From Aquimarina algiphila (GTDB lineage: Bacteria > Bacteroidota > Bacteroidia > Flavobacteriales > Flavobacteriaceae): DNA of 64,000 nt. A program made the position numbers and the translations under genes. Positions within the stretch are counted from its first letter, which is position 1; each line of letters starts with the position of its first letter. Below the pieces are notes generated by a model, which was not told the origin of the DNA, did no database searches, and was given only the letters and a program-made list of their open reading frames with translations. Positions 18,135 to 28,084 of the stretch are shown piece after piece. The stretch spans positions 62,001 to 126,000 of the forward strand of contig NZ_VLNR01000005.1 in the NCBI RefSeq assembly GCF_007489275.1, read 5' to 3'.

Positions 18135-18998
18135 TTACTTTTTAAATTGAGAAGGTGAGATTCCTGTACATTTTTTGAAAAAATTACTAAAATTGGATGG
18201 CTCAGAGAACCCAAGTGCATAAGCAATTTCTTTAGTAGTATGATCAGAAAAGAATAACATGCGCTTTGCGGCAATTGTGATACGTGATTGGAGATATTCT
18301 TTTGCTGTTCTACCGATTAAAGATTTTACAGTTCGATTAAGGTGATCAGGTGTGACGTGTAATGCTTCTGCATATTGATGAACCAAATGCCATTCTGAAA
18401 AATGATTTTCAACTAAGGTCTTGTAATCCTTTAATATTGTGGATCCAGCATGAATCTGTTGGGTGTTTTTTTGATCCAGATCACAAATGTTATTACAGGA
18501 TATGAGGAATAATTTAAGTAATGCTCCCAAAGCATGATATTTAAATTTTGTATGAGAGCGTAGAGTACTGTAGATTTGATCACAGTACATATTTAATATG
18601 TCTACCTGTTCAGAATTTAAAGGTAAAGGAGGTGATTTCCCATAATCTGTAAAAAGATTAATATCTTCAATAAAATGATAGTCAATATTATTTTCGGTTA
18701 GAAATTGCCTGGAGAATGTAATTACCCAACCATAAGATTTATGTTCTTCGATGACCTGATGAATTTGTCCGGGACTTATAAAAAATACCTGGTGATTCTC
18801 CAGGTCATAGGTTGTAAAATCTATGATATGTTTTCCTTTAGCTTTTTTTATAAAGAGTATAGTATAGAAATGATGACGATGAGGTTCATCTAGTTTGCCT
18901 TTGTTTGCCTCATACATACCTTCTGTTTTCTTAATATCAAAAGTCATTTGATCATTTGATCGATCTACAAACTCATAAGTTTTAATGGACGAAGGCAT
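18135..18998 (-). CDS. AraC family transcriptional regulator
   Basis: 287 aa. An N-terminal cupin-like sensor domain (PHRHHFYTILFIKKAKG, then HQVFFISPGQIHQV) is followed by a C-terminal double helix-turn-helix (about 185-287) with TAKEYLQSRITIAAKRML and IAYALGFSEPSNFSNFFKK. It lies 113 bases upstream of the pirin gene on the same strand and is the obvious candidate regulator of the pirin-nitroreductase pair. Confidence 0.92.
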   Translation of the reverse strand: MPSSIKTYEFVDRSNDQMTFDIKKTEGMYEANKGKLDEPHRHHFYTILFIKKAKGKHIIDFTTYDLENHQVFFISPGQIHQVIEEHKSYGWVITFSRQFLTENNIDYHFIEDINLFTDYGKSPPLPLNSEQVDILNMYCDQIYSTLRSHTKFKYHALGALLKLFLISCNNICDLDQKNTQQIHAGSTILKDYKTLVENHFSEWHLVHQYAEALHVTPDHLNRTVKSLIGRTAKEYLQSRITIAAKRMLFFSDHTTKEIAYALGFSEPSNFSNFFKKCTGISPSQFKK

Positions 18999-19232
18999 AA
19001 AATTGATTAAGCAAACTAGGCTATTGATTTTTTCTCAATCTAAATATAGCTATTTAAGATTGATAATTGTTGGTAAAATATACTCTTCACATTTATTTCT
19101 TGTTCATTTTTCTATAATGGTTTATAAATTAAAAGATTTTCTAAATTACTTACATCAACTAATCATATTGCCATGTTGTAACACATTATCGAATTTGGAG
19201 ACCGATAAGGCACACTCAAAAAGACTAATCAT

Positions 19233-19490
19233 ATGACTAAGGATTCTAAAAAAGGTGAATTGAAAAAAAAGGAAGGGTTGAATTGGCAAACCGAGGCAGA
19301 CGCTGAACTTAACTCTTCTGAATGGTTTGGAGCAATTATTCGCTATTTTTGGCACTTAGGAAGGAAGAAATTTGACACTTTTTATAATCAAAGAGAGTTA
19401 AAAAAGAATGCTATAATTGGATGGTTATTAAAAGTTATCATGTTAATTATCCTAATTTACTTAGGATATCTATATATGAATTCAATTTAA
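19233..19490 (+). CDS. Small hypothetical membrane protein
   Basis: 85 aa. The N-terminal half is charged (MTKDSKKGELKKKEGLNW), with a middle EWFGAIIRYFWHLGRKKF segment. One C-terminal transmembrane helix follows (about 63-83, IIGWLLKVIMLIILIYLGYL). It stands alone on the + strand between two minus-strand genes. No family recognised. It has no obvious promoter box; the A-rich start context is acceptable. Confidence 0.55.
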   Translation: MTKDSKKGELKKKEGLNWQTEADAELNSSEWFGAIIRYFWHLGRKKFDTFYNQRELKKNAIIGWLLKVIMLIILIYLGYLYMNSI

Positions 19491-19525
19491 AAACATGTTA
19501 GAATAAGGTGTATAGCCCATTGTGT

Positions 19526-19548
19526 ATGAATTCCTCAACTGAATTCAT
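19526..19548. repeat. Short perfect inverted repeat
   Basis: ATGAATTC and GAATTCAT flank a 7-base loop. No T tract follows on either strand, so it is not a typical terminator. It lies 36 bases past the small membrane protein gene and could stabilise its mRNA 3' end. Confidence 0.35.
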
Positions 19549-19676
19549 TACAATTTTGCATCTTAATGATTCGTTGGGAAGTTTCCTTAAGAAAATTCCG
19601 CAACAAGCCATACAAAGAATGCTATAATTATGGTTTTGTAAAAAAATAAAACATAGCATCAATGAAAGTAGCTTCG

Positions 19677-20198
19677 TCAGTTATTTTTATCCAAATGCAT
19701 TAAAATTTTTCTCACTTTGGATTTGATGGAAGCACTTTCAGCTTGCATAGCATTTTGACAGAGTACTCTAAGCTCTTGTTTATATTCAGGGATATGTTTT
19801 GTTACTTCATAAAACCCTTGATACCCCCAAGCTCGAACAAACTTTTTTTTACTAATAATACATGCTCTTACAAACAGATCCAAAGTATTAATAACGGAAG
19901 TACTAATGAGAACTTTTGGGAGTAATTGTAGTATATGTAATTTGGCTTCCCAATTTTTTAACTTGGTACTATTGCTTAGTAGTTCATTTATTAAATGTTG
20001 TGGGAGCGTTTTTTTATGATCGTAATGATGCTTAATAAGCCAGGTAGTAGCAGTTTGAAGTGCTGTGGTATTATATGTAATGTTTACTAAGGATTCAAAA
20101 AATGAAATATCATGATGGTTATGGTCATAACAGGCTATTAAGTAATCGGTATGAATACCATCCCATTTTTTTAGAATATGGATAAGATTACTTTCCAT
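19677..20198 (-). CDS. Hypothetical helical-repeat (HEAT-like) protein
   Basis: 173 aa, no signal peptide. Predominantly helical with paired-helix periodicity (KLHILQLLPKVL, NTLDLFVRACIISKKKFVRAWGYQGFYEV), which suggests HEAT-like repeats and a protein-binding scaffold. No catalytic motif. It follows the beta-lactamase-like gene by 58 bases on the same strand and may be transcribed with it. Family not recognised. Confidence 0.6.
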   Translation of the reverse strand: MESNLIHILKKWDGIHTDYLIACYDHNHHDISFFESLVNITYNTTALQTATTWLIKHHYDHKKTLPQHLINELLSNSTKLKNWEAKLHILQLLPKVLISTSVINTLDLFVRACIISKKKFVRAWGYQGFYEVTKHIPEYKQELRVLCQNAMQAESASIKSKVRKILMHLDKNN

Positions 20199-20256
20199 TT
20201 TTATATTGACATCAGATTACTTTAATCAACTCTTTTATGATTGATAGAGTAATGTA

Positions 20257-21702
20257 CTATTTTTTTGTAAACTTATACTCGTCATCCCAAACAACCGAAA
20301 AGTTTTCTTTTTCTTCCTTTATAAATTCTACATATTTACCATAGGTAATATCAATAAATTTGGTATTGGATAATGCTCGAAGAGGATAAGTTGTAGTATT
20401 GCTAAGATCAGTCATGATCAGGTGATCACCATCTTTTTTAATTTCAACAGTTATGATTTCATGGTTCTTATTACCGATGTAAGTACCTAAATATTTGTTT
20501 TTTGTATCTGAAGGAATTTTTATTGTTTTAATCTTTTTTGGAAGTATAATATCCCAGGAATTAAGTTCACATAAGCCTCTTAGGATTTCTCGAAATAAAT
20601 CCTCTCCATTATCAGAGTTGGTGGTCATAATAATGCCATCGCCAGTATATGGGTACATCACCATATAACTAAAAAAACCAGCAATTCTTCCGCTATGCGA
20701 AAAACTAAAATAATCATCTTTTCCTCTTAGGTCAAGCCCCAGACCATATTTATCGCCTTCCATCAATTCATTTGCAGAACCTCTTGAAATATTCCCTTCT
20801 TCTGTAGTTAATGATTTTTGAAGTGCTATACACATTTTTGCTAAATCAGAAGGGGTGGTCCATAATCCTGCAGAAGTCTTTCTCGGCGTATTATGCCAAT
20901 AGCCTTTCCTCACTTTTCCTTTTGTAGTGTAGGAATAGGAGTATTCGACATTGTTCTTATTTGGTAAAATGGTCTCAAAAGTACTATGAGTCATTCCTAG
21001 AGGTTCTAGTACATTTTCTTTTGCCAAATCAGCAAAGGGGCTACCTGTAATATCTTCTAATACCTTTTGAACAATTGAATATCCAGGATTAGAATAATTA
21101 TATACTGTTCCTGGTATGGTATCCATAGAAAATCCGGGATTGTTTCCAATACCATTAAGAGTCTCGTCTAAACTGGGAAGTCTTTCTGTTGTAGTATACC
21201 CACTGGCATTAAAATTTGAAACTCCGGCAGTATGATTGAGTAACATTCTCAGTGTTATTGAAGCTTTACTGGTAAAATCATTTTCTGGTAGCTCCCAGGA
21301 TTTTAGATAAGTGCGAATATCTTCGTCAAGGTCTAATACGCACTGATCTCTTAGTTGTATTGTTGTCAGCCCAGTGATCGATTTACTAATCGAAGCCACT
21401 TGAAATCTAGTATTTTGATCAACGACTATATGATCTTCTTTTCTGGCGTAACCATATTCTTTTACCAAGTCTATTTTCCCATCTTTTATAGTGGTTATAC
21501 TAACTCCAGGGATATTATAATGCTTCATTCTATCTAAAATATTGTAATAACGAGGTTCAGAAATCACTTGAACCATGGGAAGCAAATGATCCTCAAATAA
21601 TAAATTTTGAGGATCGTTATTACGTTTCTTGGTTTTAGAACAAGAACAAAATAATAGCATGATAGTAAACAGAATAGTCGAATATATTACTAGTGATTTC
21701 AT
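20257..21702 (-). CDS. Serine hydrolase lipoprotein (beta-lactamase class C fold) with C-terminal extension
   Basis: 481 aa. Lipoprotein signal ending LLFCSC (lipid Cys about 19-21). SISK at 104-107 is SxxK, YSN in YNYSNPGYS is YxN, and HSGR in FSHSGRIAGF takes the place of the KTG triad, all typical of class C-fold esterases and peptidases. About 100 C-terminal residues (YLGTYIGNKNHE ...) form an added beta domain common in this group. Substrate unknown. It starts 19 bases after the M16 gene ends. Confidence 0.88.
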   Translation of the reverse strand: MKSLVIYSTILFTIMLLFCSCSKTKKRNNDPQNLLFEDHLLPMVQVISEPRYYNILDRMKHYNIPGVSITTIKDGKIDLVKEYGYARKEDHIVVDQNTRFQVASISKSITGLTTIQLRDQCVLDLDEDIRTYLKSWELPENDFTSKASITLRMLLNHTAGVSNFNASGYTTTERLPSLDETLNGIGNNPGFSMDTIPGTVYNYSNPGYSIVQKVLEDITGSPFADLAKENVLEPLGMTHSTFETILPNKNNVEYSYSYTTKGKVRKGYWHNTPRKTSAGLWTTPSDLAKMCIALQKSLTTEEGNISRGSANELMEGDKYGLGLDLRGKDDYFSFSHSGRIAGFFSYMVMYPYTGDGIIMTTNSDNGEDLFREILRGLCELNSWDIILPKKIKTIKIPSDTKNKYLGTYIGNKNHEIITVEIKKDGDHLIMTDLSNTTTYPLRALSNTKFIDITYGKYVEFIKEEKENFSVVWDDEYKFTKK

Positions 21703-21721
21703 CTGTTTACATTTTGTCGCT

Positions 21722-24580
21722 TTAGTCCTTTACCTTATCATTGTTTTCGTTTAACAAAATCGGAGTGCCAAAACCTAATTGTTCTAATTTCTTTAATTGT
21801 GTTTTGGCATCACCTACTACAAGGTATGTCATTTTGTTAGGATTAAGATATTTATTAGCCAACTGTTTAACTTCTTCTACAGTCATATTATTTACAATAG
21901 ATTCTCGTTGGGTAACATAATCTTTTGGATATTGAAAAGAACTAATGTTAAGTAACATATTCAATTTAGAGTTTAAAGTCTCAAAGGCTCTGGCGTTGCT
22001 TTTTATTAAAGAGCTTTTTGTGATTTCTAAATCATCTTGATTATAGTTTTTACCGTAATTATTAAGAATCTGTTTAATCAACTCTGCAGATTCATAAGTA
22101 ACATTGGATCGTACACCACTTGATATTCTAAATGGTCCTGGGATAGTACTACCAGAAAATCCAGAGCGTATACCATAGGTGTATCCTTTACCTTCACGCA
22201 ATTGTTGTGTCAACTGAGAGGCAAAACCCCCACCTCCTAATCGATAGTTCATAACTTGTGCAGGATAATAATCAGTATCTGTAGCAGCCAGGGCAGGATA
22301 TCCAAATCGTAATTGTGATTGTTTTGCATCCGGGACATCATAAAAATATACTTTGGACTGTTCTGGAGCTTTAGGTGTGTCTATATCTGGAAATCTAACT
22401 TCTTTAGTTTGCCAATTGTTATTGAGCGTTGCTAACGAGTTTTTTACTTGAGAACTTGTAATATCTCCTACGATAAGCATCTTAGTAATGCTAGGTGAAA
22501 TATTTTGGTTATAGTATTGTTTAAGATCATCAATAGTTATAGACATGACAGATGCTTCTGTGCCTAAATTATCATGAGAAAGAATATGACCTTCTCCATA
22601 AATAAGTTTAGCATATTGGTTGTTTGCGATATTTCTAGGACTAGCTTTTCCTTGTTGAATTTCACTAATAACACTTTGCTGAAGTAATCCAAACTCTTTG
22701 ACATCCCATCTGGGTTGAAGGATCATTTCTTCTATCAAGCGTATGGTCTTGTCATAATTTTTGGAAAGAGTACTACCTTGTATTACTATGTTTTCATTTC
22801 CTCCCGAGATTGTAATAAATGCACCAAGGCTTTCGATCGCATTTTCGAGCTCTTCTGGAGTTTTATTTTGTGTTCCTTTAGTCATTAGTCGTGCTAAGAG
22901 GTTGGATACACCAATTTTGTCTGACTTTTCTAATAATAATCCTCCTCTGATATTCATTCTAAATTGAACAAGCGGTACTTCACTATTTTGAATTCCGTAT
23001 ATCTCTAGTCCTGAACTAAGATTTTCTTGCCATAATTCAGGTATTTTGACCTCTGGACTTTCTCCATATGGAGGCTCTAGAGAACGATCAAAAGAAGAAG
23101 GTGTTTTCTCATATTCTGCAGTAATGCTAGCATCAAAAGTTTCTTCAGCTCCTTCAACGATTTTCTCTTCCACAACTTCAGCAAGTGTCGAATTATTAAG
23201 TATTAAGTCGGTCTTACCAATAGGAACAAAACTGGTGGCAATATAATGCTTGTCTTTAATGTACAGGTTATATACTCTAGTAATGTCATCAATAGTTACT
23301 GCCAGTATATTTTGCACATCCTGATTAATAAAGCCAGGATCTCCAGCAAAGATTTCATACTGTGCTAATTGAAACCCTTTACCGAGTACACTGGATAATC
23401 TGTTATAAAAAGCGGTTTCTTGACCAGCTTTTATACGATCCAAATCTTGTTGAGAAATACCCTCGGTTTCAAATTTAGTAAAAGCTGTTTTAATTGCTTT
23501 ATCAACATCGTTTAAGTTCGTTTTTTCAAAACCACGAATAATTAATTCATACTGCCCAGCTAATTCTGATCCAGCATTATACATGGTAACCTCAGAAGTT
23601 AATTGCTTTTCTTCTACTAATACTTTATAGAAAGGAGCTTTTTTTCCTTCAGAAAGATAACTGGTTAATACTTGTAGAGGGTAAGAGTCAGGATGATATA
23701 CTGGAACCGTAGGCCATGTCATGGTTAATTGTGGAAGTCGTGCAAAATTATCTTCATAATATAATTTTTTGGTTTCGTTCAAGATCGCAGGACGTTTTTC
23801 GAGGGTTGGAATGTCTTTTCCTCTTTTAATCTCATCAAAGTATTTATGTACCCATTCTTTTGCCTGATCAGCATCAAAATCTCCTGCAATTGTTAGTGTT
23901 ACATTGTTAGGAACATACCAACGGTTATAAAAATCTTTTACATCTTGTAATGTTGCGTTCTGCAGATCCTCGAGAGATCCTATTACTTGCCAGCTGTATG
24001 GATGATCTGCAGGATACATGTTTTTGCCAATTATATAATCAACATGTCCATAAGGACGATTGTCGATACTTTGACGTTTTTCATTCTTAACTACTTGTTT
24101 TTCTTTAGCCAAAACAGGGTCGGTAACAGTATTAATGAAGAACCCTAGTTTATCAGCTTCTGCCCAGATCATCTTTTCAAGGGCATCCTTAGGGACAGTT
24201 TGGTAATAATTAGTTCGATCTCTGCTTGTAGAACCATTTGCCCCGGATCCTCCAATACGTGCGCTCATTTTATCTAATCCACCTTTTCCCAGATTTTCTG
24301 ATTCCAGAAAAAGTAAATGCTCAAATAAGTGAGCAAAACCAGTTCTTCCTTCGATCTCACGAGCAGAACCAACATGTGCAGTTAATGCTACTGCAACTAC
24401 AGGATCAGATGTATCTCTATGAAAAATTACTTGTAACCCGTTGTCAAGTGTAAACTTCTCAAAATCTACATTAAATTCCTTGTTTTTGATTGCTTGTGTT
24501 TTGGGTTCTGGATCTTTTTTACAAGAGATCAGTATTCCTGAAAGGAGTACGATTGTAAATAGAAATTTTATTGTTTTCAT
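21722..24580 (-). CDS. M16 family zinc peptidase, two-module lipoprotein
   Basis: 952 aa. Lipobox ILISC (Cys20). The first M16 module has the inverted zinc motif HLFEH at residues 84-88, with a further Glu expected in the following KNEKRQS helix. The second module (from about residue 510) has the same fold without HxxEH, as in pitrilysin-type clamshell proteases, and contributes the GKGYTYGIRSGF segment to the catalytic chamber. It probably degrades peptides in the envelope. trmL starts upstream on the same strand with a 49-base gap. Confidence 0.93.
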   Translation of the reverse strand: MKTIKFLFTIVLLSGILISCKKDPEPKTQAIKNKEFNVDFEKFTLDNGLQVIFHRDTSDPVVAVALTAHVGSAREIEGRTGFAHLFEHLLFLESENLGKGGLDKMSARIGGSGANGSTSRDRTNYYQTVPKDALEKMIWAEADKLGFFINTVTDPVLAKEKQVVKNEKRQSIDNRPYGHVDYIIGKNMYPADHPYSWQVIGSLEDLQNATLQDVKDFYNRWYVPNNVTLTIAGDFDADQAKEWVHKYFDEIKRGKDIPTLEKRPAILNETKKLYYEDNFARLPQLTMTWPTVPVYHPDSYPLQVLTSYLSEGKKAPFYKVLVEEKQLTSEVTMYNAGSELAGQYELIIRGFEKTNLNDVDKAIKTAFTKFETEGISQQDLDRIKAGQETAFYNRLSSVLGKGFQLAQYEIFAGDPGFINQDVQNILAVTIDDITRVYNLYIKDKHYIATSFVPIGKTDLILNNSTLAEVVEEKIVEGAEETFDASITAEYEKTPSSFDRSLEPPYGESPEVKIPELWQENLSSGLEIYGIQNSEVPLVQFRMNIRGGLLLEKSDKIGVSNLLARLMTKGTQNKTPEELENAIESLGAFITISGGNENIVIQGSTLSKNYDKTIRLIEEMILQPRWDVKEFGLLQQSVISEIQQGKASPRNIANNQYAKLIYGEGHILSHDNLGTEASVMSITIDDLKQYYNQNISPSITKMLIVGDITSSQVKNSLATLNNNWQTKEVRFPDIDTPKAPEQSKVYFYDVPDAKQSQLRFGYPALAATDTDYYPAQVMNYRLGGGGFASQLTQQLREGKGYTYGIRSGFSGSTIPGPFRISSGVRSNVTYESAELIKQILNNYGKNYNQDDLEITKSSLIKSNARAFETLNSKLNMLLNISSFQYPKDYVTQRESIVNNMTVEEVKQLANKYLNPNKMTYLVVGDAKTQLKKLEQLGFGTPILLNENNDKVKD

Positions 24581-24629
24581 GATTGATAAATTAAGATGAT
24601 TTTTTTACTTAGAAATAATGTAATGTCAA

Positions 24630-25076
24630 CTAAGGTCTTAATGCCTCATATATTACGATACTTACAGCATTTGCAAGGTTTAAACTTCTAATATGGTCAT
24701 TATATATCGGAATTTTATAGGTTCTATCAAGATTAGCTTGAGTAATATTTTGTGGGAGACCTACAGACTCTTTTCCAAATATCAGGAACATATCATCTTC
24801 ATAATCTACAGACCAATGGTCAGCTTCTCCATGACTAGAGAAAAACGCCATCTTTTTATTTTTATGCATGGCAAAAAAGTCTTCAATATTTTCATATATA
24901 TTTAGAGAGAGGTGTTTCCAATAATCTAGTCCTGCTCGTTTTACCCTCTTGTCACTTAGCTCAAATCCAAACGGTTTTACTAAGTGTAAATTTGATCCCG
25001 AGGCCAAGCTTAATCGACCAATATTACCAGTATTTGTAGGGATTTCGGGTTCTATTAAAACAATGTTATATGCCAT
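24630..25076 (-). CDS. trmL: tRNA (cytidine(34)-2'-O)-methyltransferase TrmL (SPOUT family)
   Basis: 148 aa, the minimal SPOUT length. IEPEIPTNTGNIGR at the start, FGKESVGLP in the middle and PIYNDHIRSLNLANAVSI at the end are the three SpoU-type motifs that build the trefoil knot binding S-adenosylmethionine. TrmL methylates the wobble base of tRNA-Leu. The length and the RSLNLANA motif favour TrmL over longer TrmH-type enzymes. It follows the membrane protein gene by 12 bases. Confidence 0.93.
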   Translation of the reverse strand: MAYNIVLIEPEIPTNTGNIGRLSLASGSNLHLVKPFGFELSDKRVKRAGLDYWKHLSLNIYENIEDFFAMHKNKKMAFFSSHGEADHWSVDYEDDMFLIFGKESVGLPQNITQANLDRTYKIPIYNDHIRSLNLANAVSIVIYEALRP

Positions 25077-25088
25077 TCTTTATGGTTC

Positions 25089-25802
25089 TTATTTGTTTTT
25101 ATGAGAATTTGAATTGTTTAAAATAATGAGTTTTTGCCATATTTTTCTGCTTAATCCAGTAGTTAGAATCTCAATTTCGTTAACTGCTCTAACGACTTTT
25201 TCATCGGGTAGGCTTTGTGAATATAATGCAGCTACTTTACCAACTAAGGCTGTTGCTTCTGAGCAATAATCCAAGTATCTCTGAAGCTGAAAAGGGGTAA
25301 AAGAACGTTTTGGTGAGTTTTCTGTTGCAGATTCTGATAGGTCAGTAACATTGGGATCTTTTGTTAGTTGGTGCATATCAATTACATGTGCAATGACTCT
25401 AAGTTCATTAAGAGATTTTAATGCACGTTTCATTTTTAACCTCGACTCTAAAGAGACCAGAAAGAAGATGGCAGCGCCTAATAAAATGATATCATTAAAA
25501 ATAGCTTCTGATATCGTAACCACATTGGCAAGTGTAGTTTTTCCAAGTTTTAGATCAATATAGGTAATGCTATAAACTAAACCTCCTAAACCAATCAATA
25601 TAATCAAATACGAAAAAACTCTAAGTGTTATATTAGGAGATGAAATCCATTCGATATTTTGTTTGGTCTTTTGAGTTGTATTCAAAAATTGTAGACATAA
25701 TGTATTGAGTCCTGAATTTGGAAATCGATCGGCTACTCTTTTTTCTAGTAAATCGATTGTCTTAATGATTTTATCAGGTTCGAGACGTATACTATCATTC
25801 AT
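25089..25802 (-). CDS. Hypothetical two-pass membrane protein
   Basis: 237 aa without a signal peptide. An N-terminal cytoplasmic segment with a predicted coiled region (about 1-60) is followed by two transmembrane helices (about 64-85, SYLIILIGLGGLVYSITYI; and about 100-122, DIILLGAAIFFLVSL). A mostly helical C-terminal domain follows. No enzyme motif is seen. Tight spacing to trmL suggests co-transcription, but no functional link is implied. Confidence 0.7.
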   Translation of the reverse strand: MNDSIRLEPDKIIKTIDLLEKRVADRFPNSGLNTLCLQFLNTTQKTKQNIEWISSPNITLRVFSYLIILIGLGGLVYSITYIDLKLGKTTLANVVTISEAIFNDIILLGAAIFFLVSLESRLKMKRALKSLNELRVIAHVIDMHQLTKDPNVTDLSESATENSPKRSFTPFQLQRYLDYCSEATALVGKVAALYSQSLPDEKVVRAVNEIEILTTGLSRKIWQKLIILNNSNSHKNK

Positions 25803-25830
25803 AAGTGTAAAGTATTCAAAAATCTAAATT

Positions 25831-25882
25831 ACAAAAAAAGCACACGTTACATTCTGTTAAGAACGCAAGTGCGCTTTTTTTT
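25831..25882 (-). terminator. Intrinsic terminator of the M14-M3 peptidase operon
   Basis: On the minus strand AAGCGCAC pairs with GTGTGCTT (one G-U), extended by an inner CGTTC/GAATG stem, then seven or more T's. The G-U pair is a mismatch in + sense, so the minus strand is the better terminator, 15 bases after the M3 stop. Confidence 0.85.
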
Positions 25883-25896
25883 AGAATATTTTCTAT

Positions 25897-28071
25897 TTAA
25901 GATTTCGGAACAGGAAATCCTCTATCTTTCATTAATGCTTCAATTTTTGCATCACGTCCTCTAAACTTTTGATAAGCTTCTGCTGGATCCATTGCATTAC
26001 GAGGTGCAAAAAGATACTTTACTAATTTAGCAGCTACTTCTTTGTCATAGAATCCACCTGGTGCTTCTGCAAAAGCTTCTGCAGCATCAGAAGTAAGTAC
26101 ATCGGCCCACATATATCCGTAGTATGCAGTGGCATATCCTTCACCAGAAAATACGTGTCCAAAATGAGGTGTGCGATGACGCATCACCAATTCTTTGGGC
26201 ATGTTTAGTGATGTTAATGTTTCTTTTTCAAAAGCATCAACATCAATATTTGATGGATCTGCCAAATGAAATTTCATATCCATTAGGGCAGAGGCTAGGT
26301 ATTCTGTAGTAGCAAACCCTTGATTAAAAGTTGCCGCTTTTTTAATTTTTTCAACCAATGCTTTTGGCATAGGTTCTCCCGTTTTATAATGTACTAAGTA
26401 GTTATCAATCACTTTATCTGTAGATAACCAGCGCTCTAATAATTGAGACTGAAACTCTGTGTAATCACGTACGCCACCATTAAGGGTTGGGTATCTTACC
26501 TCTGATGAAAAGAAGTGTAGTGCATGTCCAAATTCATGGAAAAAAGTAGTGGCATCATCCCAGGATACTAAAACAGCTTCTCCTGGAGCCGGCTTCACAA
26601 AATTAGAATTATTAGACCCTAGTACAGTCTTTTTTCCATCAAAAGTGGTGTGGCTTCTATACGTGTTTGCCCAAGCTCCAGATCTTTTTCCGGTTCTGGC
26701 AAATGGATCCAAATACCATAAGCCAATATGTTCTCCAGAAGTTTTATCATTTACTTCCCATACTTTTACATCTTCATGAAAAACAGGAACCTTACCTTCT
26801 TCAACAGGTGTGAATTTGAAATTAAATAACTCACCAGCAACAAAAAACATAGCCTCTCTTAATTTATCTAATTGTAAGTACTGTTTTACTTCATCAGAAT
26901 CGAGATCGTATTTCTTTTTTCTTACTTTTTCAGCGTAATAACGATAATCCCAAGGTTCTATGGTAATATTATCTTTGTTCGCATTAGCCACAGCTTGCAT
27001 ATCGGCTACTTCTTCTTTTACTCTGGCTATAGCAGCAGGCCAAACGGCATTCATTAATTTCATTGCATTTTCTGGATTCTTCGCCATACGATTTTGTAAT
27101 CTCCAGTCTGCATAATTATCATATCCTAGTAATGCGACACGTTCTTTTCTTAATTTCAGAATTTTGGCAATATTTTCATTATTATCCTTATCATCCCCAT
27201 TGTCTCCTCTGGAATAGTAATTTTTCCATACTTTTTCACGCAAGTCACGCTCATCAGAATAGGTAAGGAAAGGATCCATAGAAGATCTGGTATTGGTTAC
27301 AGCATATTTACCTTCTTGCCCTCTATCTGTAGCAGCTTTTGCATATGCATTAATTAAAGGTTCTGATAAACCACTTAATTGATCTTTTGTAAGATAGGTT
27401 ACATACCCTTCTTCATCAGCTAAAATGTTATTAGAGAAATTAGTGTATATTCCAGAAAGTTCTTTATTGATCGCAGCATAACGCTTCTTTTTTTCTTCAT
27501 CTAATTCTGCTCCATTCATAGCAAAGCCTTCGTACGTTAACTGTACCACTCTTTGCTGATCAGCTTCCAGAGGTGTTTTTAATGAATTGTCATATACTGC
27601 TTTGACACGTTGAAATAACTTCTCATTTTGAGAAATTTTAGAATTAAATTCAGACAATTTAGGAGCCATTTCCTTCTGGACTTCTCTAAATTCTGGCGAG
27701 GACATATTACCGCTTAAAATCCCATAATATGTAAATACCCGACTTAATTCTGCTCCGGATTTTTCTAATGGAATGATTGTATTTTCAAAAGTAGGAGCTT
27801 CAGTGTTATTAGCAATCTCATCAATTTCTTTGAGATTAAGTTCCATTCCTTTTTCAAGAGCCGGTTTTATATCGGCAACTGTCATTTTATCAAATGCAGG
27901 AGTACCACCATATGGTCCTGTCCATTCTTTTAATAAAACATTTGCGGTCTCTTCTGTTTCTTTTGTTGTTTCGGTTTCCACAGGTTCTTTCTTTTGATTA
28001 CAACTTGTCATAAGTACAATAGCAGATAGTGCTACTGTTTTAAAAGTTGTAGAGAGTTGTGAGTTAATCAT
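25897..28071 (-). CDS. M3 family metallopeptidase (peptidyl-dipeptidase Dcp-like) lipoprotein
   Basis: 724 aa. Signal peptide with lipobox VLMTSC (Cys24). Zinc motif HEFGH at residues 512-516, in FFHEFGHALHFF, defines the thimet/Dcp family. The length matches bacterial Dcp plus an export signal. Dcp enzymes remove C-terminal dipeptides; here the enzyme would work in the envelope on peptides released by other proteases. It begins 13 bases after the M14 peptidase gene stops, so the two form one operon ended by the terminator just beyond. Confidence 0.94.
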   Translation of the reverse strand: MINSQLSTTFKTVALSAIVLMTSCNQKKEPVETETTKETEETANVLLKEWTGPYGGTPAFDKMTVADIKPALEKGMELNLKEIDEIANNTEAPTFENTIIPLEKSGAELSRVFTYYGILSGNMSSPEFREVQKEMAPKLSEFNSKISQNEKLFQRVKAVYDNSLKTPLEADQQRVVQLTYEGFAMNGAELDEEKKKRYAAINKELSGIYTNFSNNILADEEGYVTYLTKDQLSGLSEPLINAYAKAATDRGQEGKYAVTNTRSSMDPFLTYSDERDLREKVWKNYYSRGDNGDDKDNNENIAKILKLRKERVALLGYDNYADWRLQNRMAKNPENAMKLMNAVWPAAIARVKEEVADMQAVANANKDNITIEPWDYRYYAEKVRKKKYDLDSDEVKQYLQLDKLREAMFFVAGELFNFKFTPVEEGKVPVFHEDVKVWEVNDKTSGEHIGLWYLDPFARTGKRSGAWANTYRSHTTFDGKKTVLGSNNSNFVKPAPGEAVLVSWDDATTFFHEFGHALHFFSSEVRYPTLNGGVRDYTEFQSQLLERWLSTDKVIDNYLVHYKTGEPMPKALVEKIKKAATFNQGFATTEYLASALMDMKFHLADPSNIDVDAFEKETLTSLNMPKELVMRHRTPHFGHVFSGEGYATAYYGYMWADVLTSDAAEAFAEAPGGFYDKEVAAKLVKYLFAPRNAMDPAEAYQKFRGRDAKIEALMKDRGFPVPKS

Positions 28072-28084
28072 GACTATTCAATTT

